From: JAYVJM01 sp043769275
GTDB lineage: Bacteria > Pseudomonadota > Gammaproteobacteria > Pseudomonadales > UBA7239
Direction: 5' to 3'
Length of the DNA stretch: 5,099 bases
Assembly (NCBI GenBank): GCA_043769275.1
Contig: JAYVJM010000020.1
Span: 1 to 5,099 of the forward strand
The notes under the pieces are model-generated. The model saw nothing but the letters and a program-made list of their open reading frames with translations, was not told the origin of the DNA and ran no database searches. This document shows, piece after piece, positions 1 to 5,099 of this stretch (its first letter is position 1; each line of letters starts with the position of its first letter). The position numbers and the translations under genes are program-made.

Positions 1-61
1 TGCCGCTACCCTTTTTGATATGCAACAACACGCGTTTTTTAAGGTCTTGACTGTAGCTCAT
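1..61 (-). CDS. IS630-family transposase, N-terminal fragment (runs off the left edge)
   Basis: Reading leftwards from an ATG at 59-61, the minus strand encodes MSYSQDLKKRVLLHIKKG and two more residues before the window ends. This is the characteristic opening of IS630-family transposases (MSYS-x-DL-R/K-KRV-L-x-x-I/V-x-x-G-G-S), where it forms the first helix of an N-terminal helix-turn-helix domain that binds the element's ends. The DDE catalytic domain, if present, lies outside the window. Only 20 codons are visible, so whether the gene is intact cannot be judged. No strong ribosome binding site precedes the ATG, which is common in insertion sequences. The element end must lie to the right of the ATG, probably within the next several tens of bases. 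IS630 elements insert at TA, and TA steps occur at 102-103, 104-105 and 110-111. I could not identify a terminal inverted repeat because the other end is not in the window. Confidence 0.72.
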   Translation of the reverse strand, partial: MSYSQDLKKRVLLHIKKGSG

Positions 62-68
62 CTGATTA

Positions 69-401
69 GTGTATTCATGTCTTGTTGTTTATGCGATTAT
101 CTATACAAGTAGCGGCCAAAGTATCGAAAACTGTATCGTTGACGACGGAAAATACTTTAAGGTAGCGCAGTGTGCGCACGCCGCTACGCAACAATTTAAT
201 ATTTATGGTGACGGCGACCGTAACTGGTTTATCCAATCCACCGGCCGTAATACGTGCATGTATCGTTTTTGGCTGTATGAAAACGGGAACACGTATGGCA
301 GTACGGGTAACTGTGGCCTATCATGGGGTTGGGGCTATATGCGCTGGGGATTTTATCTTGAAGGGACGACTGCACAGTCCTTAATAGATGTCGCACAGTA
401 G
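69..401 (+). CDS. Cys/Trp-rich, possibly beta-trefoil-lectin-like C-terminal fragment, 5'-truncated
   Basis: The open frame runs from just after a TGA at 63-65 to a TAG at 399-401. The nominal GTG start at 69 gives 110 residues but has no clear ribosome binding site, and the first ~13 residues are probably insertion-sequence DNA read by chance. From about residue 14 (SSGQSIENC) the sequence looks like a genuine secreted domain: four cysteines (22, 35, 63, 82) that could form two disulfides, many aromatics (Trp53, 68, 86, 88, 93) and two loosely repeated units. The C-x12-C followed by TQQFNIYGDG resembles the C...C...Q-x-[WF] pattern of ricin-B-type beta-trefoil repeats, but the match is weak. 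The Ser-Ser-Gly lead-in is compatible with a linker. No signal peptide can be trusted. I read it as the surviving 3' end of a longer plus-strand gene cut by the adjacent IS630-type element. It could instead be a small hypothetical protein. The function is unknown. Confidence 0.45.
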   Translation: MYSCLVVYAIIYTSSGQSIENCIVDDGKYFKVAQCAHAATQQFNIYGDGDRNWFIQSTGRNTCMYRFWLYENGNTYGSTGNCGLSWGWGYMRWGFYLEGTTAQSLIDVAQ

Positions 402-426
402 GCCCTTGTCACTATTGAACGCCCAT

Positions 427-454
427 CCAGAGCACGGCATCCGCACGGTTCTGG
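427..454 (-). terminator. Hairpin just after the topA operon's last stop codon, without a U tract
   Basis: Fourteen bases after the stop of the DUF6586-like gene, the minus-strand transcript can fold with CCAGA pairing to TCTGG as the outer stem and GTGCGG pairing to CCGTGC (with G-U pairs) around an ATG loop. A three-base bulge separates the two stems. The pairing is better in RNA from the minus strand than from the plus strand. No run of U follows, so this is not a standard intrinsic terminator. It may stabilise the 3' end or act with Rho, or it may be incidental. Another weak point is that it also lies downstream of the converging plus-strand frame that ends at 401. Confidence 0.25.
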
Positions 455-467
455 ATCACGGCCATTC

Positions 468-959
468 TTACCACTCCAGTAATTGTTGGCGTTGAACTTC
501 GATAAAACCACACAATAAGCGAAAACACCCCCGACAACTGGCCAGATCAACAACTAAACTTTCAGCGGGGATTTTCGATGTAGCAATCAGTGCTGTTTTA
601 GCTGCAGCGTTTAGTTCTGGACACGCCAATACAAAACCAGTCTGTAGTTGCCGCCACGCTCGCTCCCATCGCAAAAAATACCCGTCTTCGGCCAGCAACA
701 ACTCACGCATCTGAGGCGACAGAATTGTGTCGCCGCAATGCGATTCCAGAGAGCTTATATCTGTTAGCGACAACAACGGAAGATGACAGGCGGCGATCTC
801 ATTTAAATAGCAGCCAATCAAACGCTGTATCTGAAAAGCTAATGTCTCTAGCTCAGGCAAAGCTGGTTCTGAGAAAGTTTCAACCAATAAGCGTTCAACA
901 AAACACATCCGCTGATTAACCAGCGCCGCATAAGAAACGGGTGATGTTTTTTTACTCAC
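468..959 (-). CDS. DUF6586-like protein downstream of topA
   Basis: This encodes a 163-residue, apparently soluble and mostly helical protein with no signal peptide or membrane segment. It starts at a GTG (957-959), the only usable start in the frame because a TGA lies a few codons upstream, and the stop is at 468-470. A G-rich stretch at the end of topA (AAGGGG) serves as a loosely spaced ribosome binding site. The gene begins 7 nt after the topA stop, so the two are almost certainly co-transcribed. Length, the early NQRMCFVERLL segment, the helical content and the place directly after topA fit the DUF6586 family found behind topA in Pseudomonas. The biochemical role of that family is unknown to me. 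It carries seven cysteines (residues 19, 50, 58, 75, 113, 141 and 144, plus one near 150), somewhat many for a cytoplasmic protein, but not arranged as a clear metal site. Family assignment rests on position and general resemblance; the existence of the gene is much surer than its family. Confidence 0.8.
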   Translation of the reverse strand: MSKKTSPVSYAALVNQRMCFVERLLVETFSEPALPELETLAFQIQRLIGCYLNEIAACHLPLLSLTDISSLESHCGDTILSPQMRELLLAEDGYFLRWERAWRQLQTGFVLACPELNAAAKTALIATSKIPAESLVVDLASCRGCFRLLCGFIEVQRQQLLEW

Positions 960-966
960 AGATACA

Positions 967-3663
967 TCAACCCCTTTTTTTCACGGCGCCTTTTTTCGCA
1001 ATAGCGGTGCGTCTTGGTGCTTCATCTTCGCTCTCGCCACCGCCCACGATCCAAGTGCCATTTTGATAAAATGCACGCCAACCCGTAGGCTTACCGGCAA
1101 CCTCCGTTTGAACGTAATGTTCGCGTGTATTACGACCGAAACGGATTAAAGATGAATTACCCTCTGCGTCTTTCTGCGGCGCATCCAGTAAATAGTGGTA
1201 TTTTTGGTCAATTTCATTGCGATGCGGCAGAAGCTCAAACACAAATGGCGCGCGCGTTTCACGATTTTTGGGAAACTGGCTGGCAGCCAAGAACAGGCCT
1301 GCCGCGCCATCGCGCAGCAGATAAAAATCATTAACTTTTTCGCAGCGTAATTCCGGCATAGCAACCACATCCATTTTCGGAGGAGCGGCCTCACCGTTTT
1401 TCATGAGCTTTCGCGTGTTTTTACATTCTGGACTGGTGCAGCCAAAATATTTACCAAAGCGCCCTGACTTTAACTGCATTTCTCCGCCACATTTATCACA
1501 GCTAATGAGCGGGCCTTCGTAGCCTTTCAGTTTGTAATGGCCGTCTTCAATTTCATAACCGTCGCAATCAGGATTATTGCCACAGACATGCAGCTTGCGC
1601 CCCTCGTCGATCAAGTAAGCGTCCATCGCCGTGTTGCATTTTGGGCAGCGATGCTTGGCGCGTAATTGGTGCGTTTCTGCGTGGTCACCATCGGCAATTT
1701 CATCGCCAGGAATCAAGTTGATTGTAGTTTTACAGCGTTCAGCAGGCGGCAAGGCATAACCTGAACAACCTAAAAACACACCTGTGCTGGCTGTGCGAAT
1801 TTGCATGTGACGCCTACAGCTAGGGCAATCAATCGCGGTTTCTACCGGCTCGTTGCTACGCATGCCTTGATGGTTATTTCTGCCACTTTCTCCGTGTGCA
1901 TGCTCCAGTTTTTTCTGGAAATCGGCATAAAACTCATCTAGCACTTTTGTCCAGCCACGCTTACCTTCGGCCACCTCGTCCAGCGACGACTCCATAGTGG
2001 CGGTGAAGCTGTAATCCATCAAATTACTAAAAGATTCCGTCAAACGGTCTGTGACGATATCGCCCATTTTTTCAGCAAACAGGCGACGTTTTTCGAGCTT
2101 GACATAGCCCCTGTCCTGAATCGTGGAAATAATGGCTGCGTAAGTCGATGGGCGGCCAATGCTGCGCTTTTCCATTTCTTTTACAAGGCTGGCCTCGGTA
2201 TAACGCGCCGGCGGACTGGTGAAATGCTGTGTGGGGTTAAGCTTTTGCAGCGCAAGAATATCACCTGTCTTCATGCTGGGCAGGAGCGTGTCATCCTCAC
2301 CATCTTTGCGCGAAGGAGGCGGCGACACTCGCGTAAATCCGTCAAAAAGCAAGACACGACCACGCGCGCGCAGCACATAATCACCCGCTAAAACATCAAC
2401 TCGCGTACTGGTGTATTGCGCAGATGTCATCTGGCATGCAACAAATTGTTGCCAGATCAACCCGTATAGACGCTCTGCATCGCGCTCCACGCCAGCAATG
2501 ACGTTAGGCAACAAACTTACGTCAGACGGACGTATCGCTTCGTGAGCCTCTTGTGCACCCTCCTTGCTGGAGTACACGGTGGCTTTTTCAGGCAGATATT
2601 GTTTGCCGTACTCTTTGGCAATAAAAACACGACAGGCTTCCACTGCGTCTACAGACAGGTTCGTGGAGTCAGTACGCATGTAAGTAATGAAACCGGCTTC
2701 ATACAAGCGTTGCGCCATCATCATGGTTTTTTTGACGCTGTACGCTAAACGCGTGCTAGCGGCCTGTTGCAGTGTCGAGGTTATAAATGGTGCTGTCGGA
2801 TTCGTTTTTGTCGGCTTATCTTCGCGTTGCGTTACTTTGTACTGTGCATTTCGCAATGCAGAAACAGCAGCTTTTGCTTGCGCTTCATTGACAGGGCGGA
2901 AGTTTTCTTCGCCGTGCTTTTTGACCTCAAACACGACCGAATCACCAACGGGTGTTTTCAAGTCTGCCCGCACTTCCCAATATTCATCAGACACAAAGGC
3001 GCGAATTTCACGCTCACGCTCAACAACCAACTTCACCGCCACCGACTGTACGCGACCCGCCGACAGCCCGCGTGCGACTTTCTCCCAAAGCAAGGGAGAA
3101 ATCATAAAACCCACAACACGATCAAGAAAACGTCGCGCCTGCTGTGCATTTACGCGGTCAATAGCCACTTGTCCCGGGTTTTCAAACGCAGCTTTAATGG
3201 CTTTTTGGGTGATCTCGTTAAAGACCACGCGACGGTATTTACTTTTGTCTCCCCCTATCGCCTCGCTCAAATGCCACGCGATGGCCTCCCCCTCTCTGTC
3301 CAAATCCGTTGCGAGATAAATTGTGTCAGCTTCTTTAGCGAGTTTGCGCAGCTCATCAACCACCTTTTCTTTGCCAGGCAGAATTTCGTAGTGCGCTTTC
3401 CAGCCATTATCTGGGTCTATGCCCATGCGCGTCACCAACTGGTCGTGCGCTTTATTTTTTTTGTAAATGACCTTTTTATCTGGCGACATTTTTCGCGTGC
3501 GCGCAGCCTGCTCAGCTCGTGCTTTTGGATCAGCCTCTTTACCCCCAGTTGGCAGATCACGAATATGGCCAATGGAGGACTTAACGATATAGTCCTTGCC
3601 CAAATATTTGTTGATTGTCTTGGCTTTGGCCGGCGACTCTACAATGACGAGGGATCTGCCCAT
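967..3663 (-). CDS. topA: DNA topoisomerase I (type IA, omega protein)
   Basis: This is an 898-residue type IA topoisomerase, slightly longer than the 865 residues of the E. coli enzyme. It relaxes negatively supercoiled DNA by cutting one strand through a 5'-phosphotyrosine link, and offsets gyrase behind moving RNA polymerase. The toprim domain is at ~1-150, with catalytic Glu9 in VIVESPAKAKT and the acidic triad Asp120, Asp122 and Glu124 in ATDLDREGE. The core follows at ~150-590, with SAGRVQSVAV near 201-210, the active-site Tyr328 and Arg330 in AGFITYMRTDST, and SIGRPSTYAAII near 501. Three C4 zinc fingers follow: Cys613/616/633/644, 673/676/694/700 and 722/725/742/747. A further C-terminal DNA-binding region (~770-870) and a basic tail (KKGAVKKRG) end the protein. 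All key residues are present. The ATG at 3661-3663 is preceded by AGG four bases upstream. The DUF6586-like gene follows 7 nt after the stop. Confidence 0.98.
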   Translation of the reverse strand: MGRSLVIVESPAKAKTINKYLGKDYIVKSSIGHIRDLPTGGKEADPKARAEQAARTRKMSPDKKVIYKKNKAHDQLVTRMGIDPDNGWKAHYEILPGKEKVVDELRKLAKEADTIYLATDLDREGEAIAWHLSEAIGGDKSKYRRVVFNEITQKAIKAAFENPGQVAIDRVNAQQARRFLDRVVGFMISPLLWEKVARGLSAGRVQSVAVKLVVEREREIRAFVSDEYWEVRADLKTPVGDSVVFEVKKHGEENFRPVNEAQAKAAVSALRNAQYKVTQREDKPTKTNPTAPFITSTLQQAASTRLAYSVKKTMMMAQRLYEAGFITYMRTDSTNLSVDAVEACRVFIAKEYGKQYLPEKATVYSSKEGAQEAHEAIRPSDVSLLPNVIAGVERDAERLYGLIWQQFVACQMTSAQYTSTRVDVLAGDYVLRARGRVLLFDGFTRVSPPPSRKDGEDDTLLPSMKTGDILALQKLNPTQHFTSPPARYTEASLVKEMEKRSIGRPSTYAAIISTIQDRGYVKLEKRRLFAEKMGDIVTDRLTESFSNLMDYSFTATMESSLDEVAEGKRGWTKVLDEFYADFQKKLEHAHGESGRNNHQGMRSNEPVETAIDCPSCRRHMQIRTASTGVFLGCSGYALPPAERCKTTINLIPGDEIADGDHAETHQLRAKHRCPKCNTAMDAYLIDEGRKLHVCGNNPDCDGYEIEDGHYKLKGYEGPLISCDKCGGEMQLKSGRFGKYFGCTSPECKNTRKLMKNGEAAPPKMDVVAMPELRCEKVNDFYLLRDGAAGLFLAASQFPKNRETRAPFVFELLPHRNEIDQKYHYLLDAPQKDAEGNSSLIRFGRNTREHYVQTEVAGKPTGWRAFYQNGTWIVGGGESEDEAPRRTAIAKKGAVKKRG

Positions 3664-3719
3664 AAAACCTGCTGGATAATGAAGTGTGGCAAATCAAGCG
3701 TAGACTCAAGGCCGGCGCT

Positions 3720-3736
3720 TGCGCAAAAGATGCGCA
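3720..3736 (-). promoter_or_regulatory. Twin TGCGCA palindrome at the predicted topA transcript start
   Basis: Two copies of the self-complementary hexamer TGCGCA (3720-3725 and 3731-3736) are separated by 5 bases and directly abut the -10 box of the topA promoter. The first transcribed base is expected at about 3729-3731, so the pair straddles it. It could be an operator for a dimeric regulator or a 5'-end hairpin (6-bp stem, 5-nt loop) in the topA leader. topA expression is known to respond to supercoiling in several bacteria, but nothing here identifies a specific regulator. Confidence 0.35.
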
Positions 3737-3765
3737 TATATAAGAGGGTAGATTCAAGCGGTCAA
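3737..3765 (-). promoter_or_regulatory. Sigma-70 promoter of topA
   Basis: On the minus strand, TTGACC (3760-3765) and TATATA (3737-3742) are separated by exactly 17 bases, close to the TTGACA / TATAAT consensus with ideal spacing. Transcription would start near 3730 and give a leader of about 65-70 nt before the topA ATG. The DNA upstream of the -35 box is A/T-rich, including a run of six T at about 3770-3775 and a run of nine T near 3801-3809, which could act like an UP element. The promoter lies in the 213-base gap between topA and the upstream gene, so topA has its own transcript. Confidence 0.75.
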
Positions 3766-3832
3766 GCTAAAAAACACGCCAACCCTAAAATAGCGCGCTT
3801 AAAAAAAAACCGTAAATGCTTTTTAGTTCTAT

Positions 3833-3848
3833 AAAAGCGCGAAGCGCC
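3833..3848 (-). terminator. Small intrinsic-terminator-like hairpin after the 158-residue gene
   Basis: On the minus strand, GCGC-TTC-GCGC, extended by one G-T pair, is followed by TTTTA. It lies about 30 bases past the stop of the membrane-protein gene and before the topA promoter, where a terminator is expected. The stem is short, so read-through into topA is likely. An additional A/T-rich inverted repeat (TGAAAAA at 3851-3857 and TTTTTCA at 3868-3874) sits between it and the stop codon. Confidence 0.5.
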
Positions 3849-3876
3849 CATGAAAAAATCATTTTCATTTTTCAGG

Positions 3877-4353
3877 CTACTTAATTGTTTTTACTATTGT
3901 TTTCATTAAATTATCGAGGGCGACAGCTAGATCAGCTACATCCTCCTTTGTTCCGCGCTCTTGCCACAGCAATGCGATACCGGCATCGCTTATATCCAAC
4001 AATGCCCACCCTCCTGCGAAACGCAAATGAAATGATTCTAGCCACTCGTAAGCCAAAACTGATGGCGTGCCAGCCAACTTTTGTATCTCGCCCGTAGCAG
4101 ATAACCACAGCCCCCAGTATTCTGCCGGCGTATATTTCGGCGGCCAACGCAACACATAACTAAAGCCGGACTCAGGCAAGCCGCATAACCGATAGCCACT
4201 GGCACGTAATGTCCAAAACCGTACCAATAAACCCGCATGGGTGGCGGCCTCTCTCAGTGCCTGCAATTGCCTGTCACGTTTGGATAGCCGCAAGCGCGAT
4301 ATCTGCTTAAAAACAAATAAAAAAACGATCATTAAAACCAGCCAAAGCATCAT
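3877..4353 (-). CDS. Conserved-looking membrane-anchored protein of unknown function
   Basis: This is a 158-residue protein with one N-terminal hydrophobic segment (residues ~2-17, MLWLVLMIVFLFVF) followed by a strongly basic stretch (KQISRLRLSKRDRQ). By the positive-inside rule the rest is cytoplasmic. Beyond residue ~28 it is a soluble domain with QALREAATHAGLLVRFW, a Trp/Tyr-rich middle (LRWPPKYTPAEYWGLWLS) and a C-terminal helix (DVADLAVALDNLMKTI). I recognise the general pattern of small gammaproteobacterial proteins with a short anchor and an R-x-L-x-x-LR-x-x-A-x-x-x-GL motif, but cannot name a family. The ATG at 4351-4353 overlaps the stop of the glutaredoxin-like gene as ATGA and has a very strong ribosome binding site (GAGGAGG, 7 bases upstream), so the two are translationally coupled. 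A second ATG immediately follows the first and could also serve. It probably works with its partner gene, but no shared function is known. Confidence 0.82.
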   Translation of the reverse strand: MMLWLVLMIVFLFVFKQISRLRLSKRDRQLQALREAATHAGLLVRFWTLRASGYRLCGLPESGFSYVLRWPPKYTPAEYWGLWLSATGEIQKLAGTPSVLAYEWLESFHLRFAGGWALLDISDAGIALLWQERGTKEDVADLAVALDNLMKTIVKTIK

Positions 4354-4634
4354 GGAACCGCCTCCTCTAAGTTGTTATATTTGTTTAAAAAACAGTGCAC
4401 ATCTGACTCAGAAAACGGCCAGCGCAACTGCGTGCCATCGACACACTCAAGCACAGGAATAAGCGAAGCAAAAACCTCCAAAAGTACATCGTCTTCGGCA
4501 ATATCAATCAACTCAACAGACCAGCCTTCTGCCACCCACGGCAACAACAGCGCTTTAGCCATGTCGCATAAATGGCAAGCATCGGTGCCGTATAAGCGCA
4601 GAGTATTCGAGGAGTTTACAAAAGCAGTATTCAA
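4350..4634 (-). CDS. Glutaredoxin-like protein, DUF836 family
   Basis: This is a 94-residue thioredoxin-fold protein of the glutaredoxin-like DUF836 type. The CxxC motif is at Cys20-Cys23 (LYGTDACHLCDMAKALL), the expected cis-proline region at Pro60 (SLIPVLEC), and the family's typical ending, QLRWPFSESDVHCFL, at ~69-83. Such proteins are small cytoplasmic dithiol proteins presumed to take part in thiol-disulfide exchange; specific substrates are generally not known. No ATG precedes the CxxC motif in frame. A TAG lies five codons upstream of a TTG at 4632-4634, so TTG is the best start, with TAGGAT about 10 bases before it as a weak site. This suggests low translation. The stop overlaps the ATG of the next gene (ATGA), giving a two-gene unit. 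His21 inside the CxxC (C-H-L-C) is normal for this family. Confidence 0.85.
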   Translation of the reverse strand: MNTAFVNSSNTLRLYGTDACHLCDMAKALLLPWVAEGWSVELIDIAEDDVLLEVFASLIPVLECVDGTQLRWPFSESDVHCFLNKYNNLEEAVP

Positions 4635-4670
4635 ATAAAAAACATCCTAAAGAAACATTTTGGTAAGTGT

Positions 4671-4889
4671 TTATGCCTTCGCCACATTTTGGTGTTTGTA
4701 TGGACGGGTGCGCCATGCACGTAAAAGCTGCAATCGCCACAACAAACGCACCAAGCAATATCCACAAATGCCCATCAACAGCCCCAGTGACACGGATCCG
4801 AGCATAAAAGGAGGCCATATTTTTTCAAATATGCCCAAATGACATGTGCTGTCAATTCTGGACACCAAACCTTCAGGCAACTGCCAACG
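4671..4889 (-). pseudogene. DUF2062 membrane protein, C-terminal remnant only
   Basis: The minus-strand frame is open for 73 codons between a TAA at 4890-4892 and a TAA at 4671-4673. It reads through KIWPPFMLGSVSLGLLMGI, then CGYCLVRLLWRLQLLRAW and a basic tail. This matches the last third of DUF2062 proteins, whose usual ending is IWQPFLLGS, a transmembrane helix ending in GY, then a VR-LWR-x-x-VVR-W basic tail. Full members are ~170 residues with further hydrophobic segments and a conserved IPMPFQ-like motif before this part. None of that is encoded upstream in any minus frame within the window, where a long hairpin and stops are found instead. So I read this as the 3' remnant of a broken gene. 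It may still be translated as a ~60-70-residue one-helix peptide: a GTG preceded by GAAGG lies seven codons in. The glutaredoxin-like gene starts 36 nt downstream. Family match is by recognition only. Confidence 0.55.
4826..4855 (-). promoter_or_regulatory. Possible weak promoter ahead of the glutaredoxin-like gene
   Basis: A perfect -35 hexamer TTGACA (4850-4855, minus strand) is followed after 18 bases by the poor -10 candidate TATTTG (4826-4831). It would read into the glutaredoxin-like pair about 190 bases downstream. It lies inside the DUF2062-like remnant. The weak -10 makes this tentative, but no better promoter is visible for that unit in the window. Confidence 0.22.
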
Positions 4890-4955
4890 TTATCGTCTGA
4901 ATTATGAACACGCCTAATCTAGCTACAGCATTTGGTGTGTTGTTACTATTGCTGA

Positions 4956-5013
4956 GGCGGTGGATTTGTGGGTAAAAGGCGGCTTTTGGCCTTTTATCCA
5001 CAAATCCACCGCC
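4956..5013. repeat. Long perfect-length palindrome (25-bp arms, 8-nt loop) with terminator-like core
   Basis: The left arm (4956-4980, beginning GGCGGTGGATTTGTGGG) pairs with the right arm (4989-5013, ending CCACAAATCCACCGCC) over 25 positions with a single G-T mismatch (4972 against 4997) around the loop GGCTTTTG. The central part, AAAAGGC - loop - GCCTTTT, resembles a two-way factor-independent terminator. The total stem is much longer than the 7-12 bp typical of terminators. The element lies between a possible gene end at 5030 and the DUF2062 remnant, where a terminator for a leftward gene would fit. It could also be a dispersed palindromic repeat or a small mobile-element derivative. Confidence 0.8.
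4994..5002 (+). promoter_or_regulatory. Perfect DnaA-box sequence in the right hairpin arm
   Basis: TTATCCACA, the highest-affinity DnaA-box sequence of E. coli, occurs exactly once here on the plus strand. The opposite arm reads TTACCCACA on the minus strand (4967-4975), differing at the arm's only mismatch. This is a sequence match only: no AT-rich unwinding region, box cluster or origin-associated gene is visible, so an origin is not claimed. Confidence 0.35.
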
Positions 5014-5029
5014 TGTTTTGGTTCTGATC

Positions 5030-5099
5030 TCAAGCACATGTGGCCTCCGCAATTATCTGTTGCTGCGCGTAAAACTGCTTGTAAAACGCCACTGGCGCA
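5030..5099 (-). CDS. Possible C-terminal end of an unidentified protein (runs off the right edge)
   Basis: On the minus strand, 22 codons are open from the window edge to a TGA at 5030-5032, reading APVAFYKQFYAQQQ and ending IAEATCA. The composition is protein-like (aromatic and Gln-rich helix) and the frame ends 17 bases before the long hairpin, as a gene followed by a terminator would. However, another minus frame is also open here and the stretch is short, so the reading frame is not certain. I do not recognise the protein. Confidence 0.35.
   Translation of the reverse strand, partial: APVAFYKQFYAQQQIIAEATCA

Noticed and set aside
402..467. Imperfect palindrome considered as an integron attC site
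   Set aside because: The expected conserved end motifs (RYYYAAC and GTTRRRY in matching positions) are absent, and no integrase is visible.
3790..3830. Nine-A run with nearby T-rich stretch as a second terminator
   Set aside because: The flanking bases do not form a GC-containing stem. It is more likely simple A/T-rich DNA upstream of the topA promoter.
2687..3834. Long plus-strand open frames opposite topA, up to 355 codons
   Set aside because: They lie antisense to the conserved topA catalytic core, have no recognisable motifs and have a composition expected from the complement of a real gene.
3664..3876. LexA (SOS) box ahead of topA
   Set aside because: No CTGT-N8-ACAG palindrome is present in the gap.
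4555..4818. Minus-strand 87-codon frame overlapping both the glutaredoxin-like gene and the DUF2062 remnant
   Set aside because: It covers the 5' part of the glutaredoxin-like gene in another frame and shows no family pattern, while both overlapped frames do.
4904..4975. Short plus-strand frame starting MNTPNLATAFGVLLLLL and ending at a TAA in the hairpin
   Set aside because: It resembles a membrane-segment start, but it is only 23 codons, lacks a ribosome binding site and runs into the palindrome. It could be a broken gene start but cannot be supported.
4956..5013. Replication origin suggested by the DnaA box
   Set aside because: There is one perfect box only, with no cluster, no AT-rich repeats and no dnaA, dnaN, gidA or rep gene nearby.

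Overview
The window looks like chromosomal DNA from a gammaproteobacterium near the Pseudomonas / Cellvibrio-type lineages. The main reason is TopA: its 898-residue layout, its short insertion after the toprim start, its three C4 zinc fingers and its C-terminal region read very much like pseudomonad TopA as I remember it. It is also followed by a small DUF6586-like gene, as in Pseudomonas. This placement rests on recognition, not on a search.

Layout, left to right. (1) At 1-61, minus strand, is the first part of an IS630-type transposase gene, leaving through the left edge. (2) At 69-401, plus strand, is a short Cys- and Trp-rich open frame. It looks like the surviving C-terminal domain of a larger, probably secreted protein whose 5' part is missing where the insertion sequence begins. 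(3) The core is a minus-strand block. A two-gene unit (a DUF836 glutaredoxin-like protein at 4350-4634 and a one-helix membrane protein at 3877-4353) is joined by an ATGA overlap and ends at a small terminator-like hairpin near 3833-3848. The topA unit follows, with a near-consensus sigma-70 promoter (3737-3765), a twin TGCGCA palindrome at the expected transcript start, topA itself (967-3663), and 7 nt later the DUF6586-like gene (468-959). (4) The right end, 4640-5099, has no confident intact gene. It holds a short minus-strand frame that matches only the C-terminal part of a DUF2062 membrane protein, a 25-bp-arm hairpin (4956-5013) whose right arm contains a perfect DnaA-box sequence, and possibly the last 22 codons of an unidentified minus-strand gene at the right edge.

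Functionally the centre is housekeeping: DNA topoisomerase I, which relaxes negative supercoils, is transcribed from its own promoter together with a small conserved protein of unknown role. The upstream pair couples a thiol-redox-like protein to a membrane-anchored protein of unknown role. Both flanks show signs of rearrangement (a mobile element with a truncated neighbour on the left, a truncated gene and a long palindrome on the right). I do not see a convincing new multi-gene system. The points most worth a second look are the long hairpin with its DnaA box, the DUF2062 remnant, the IS-adjacent lectin-like orphan, and the palindrome pair at the topA start site.
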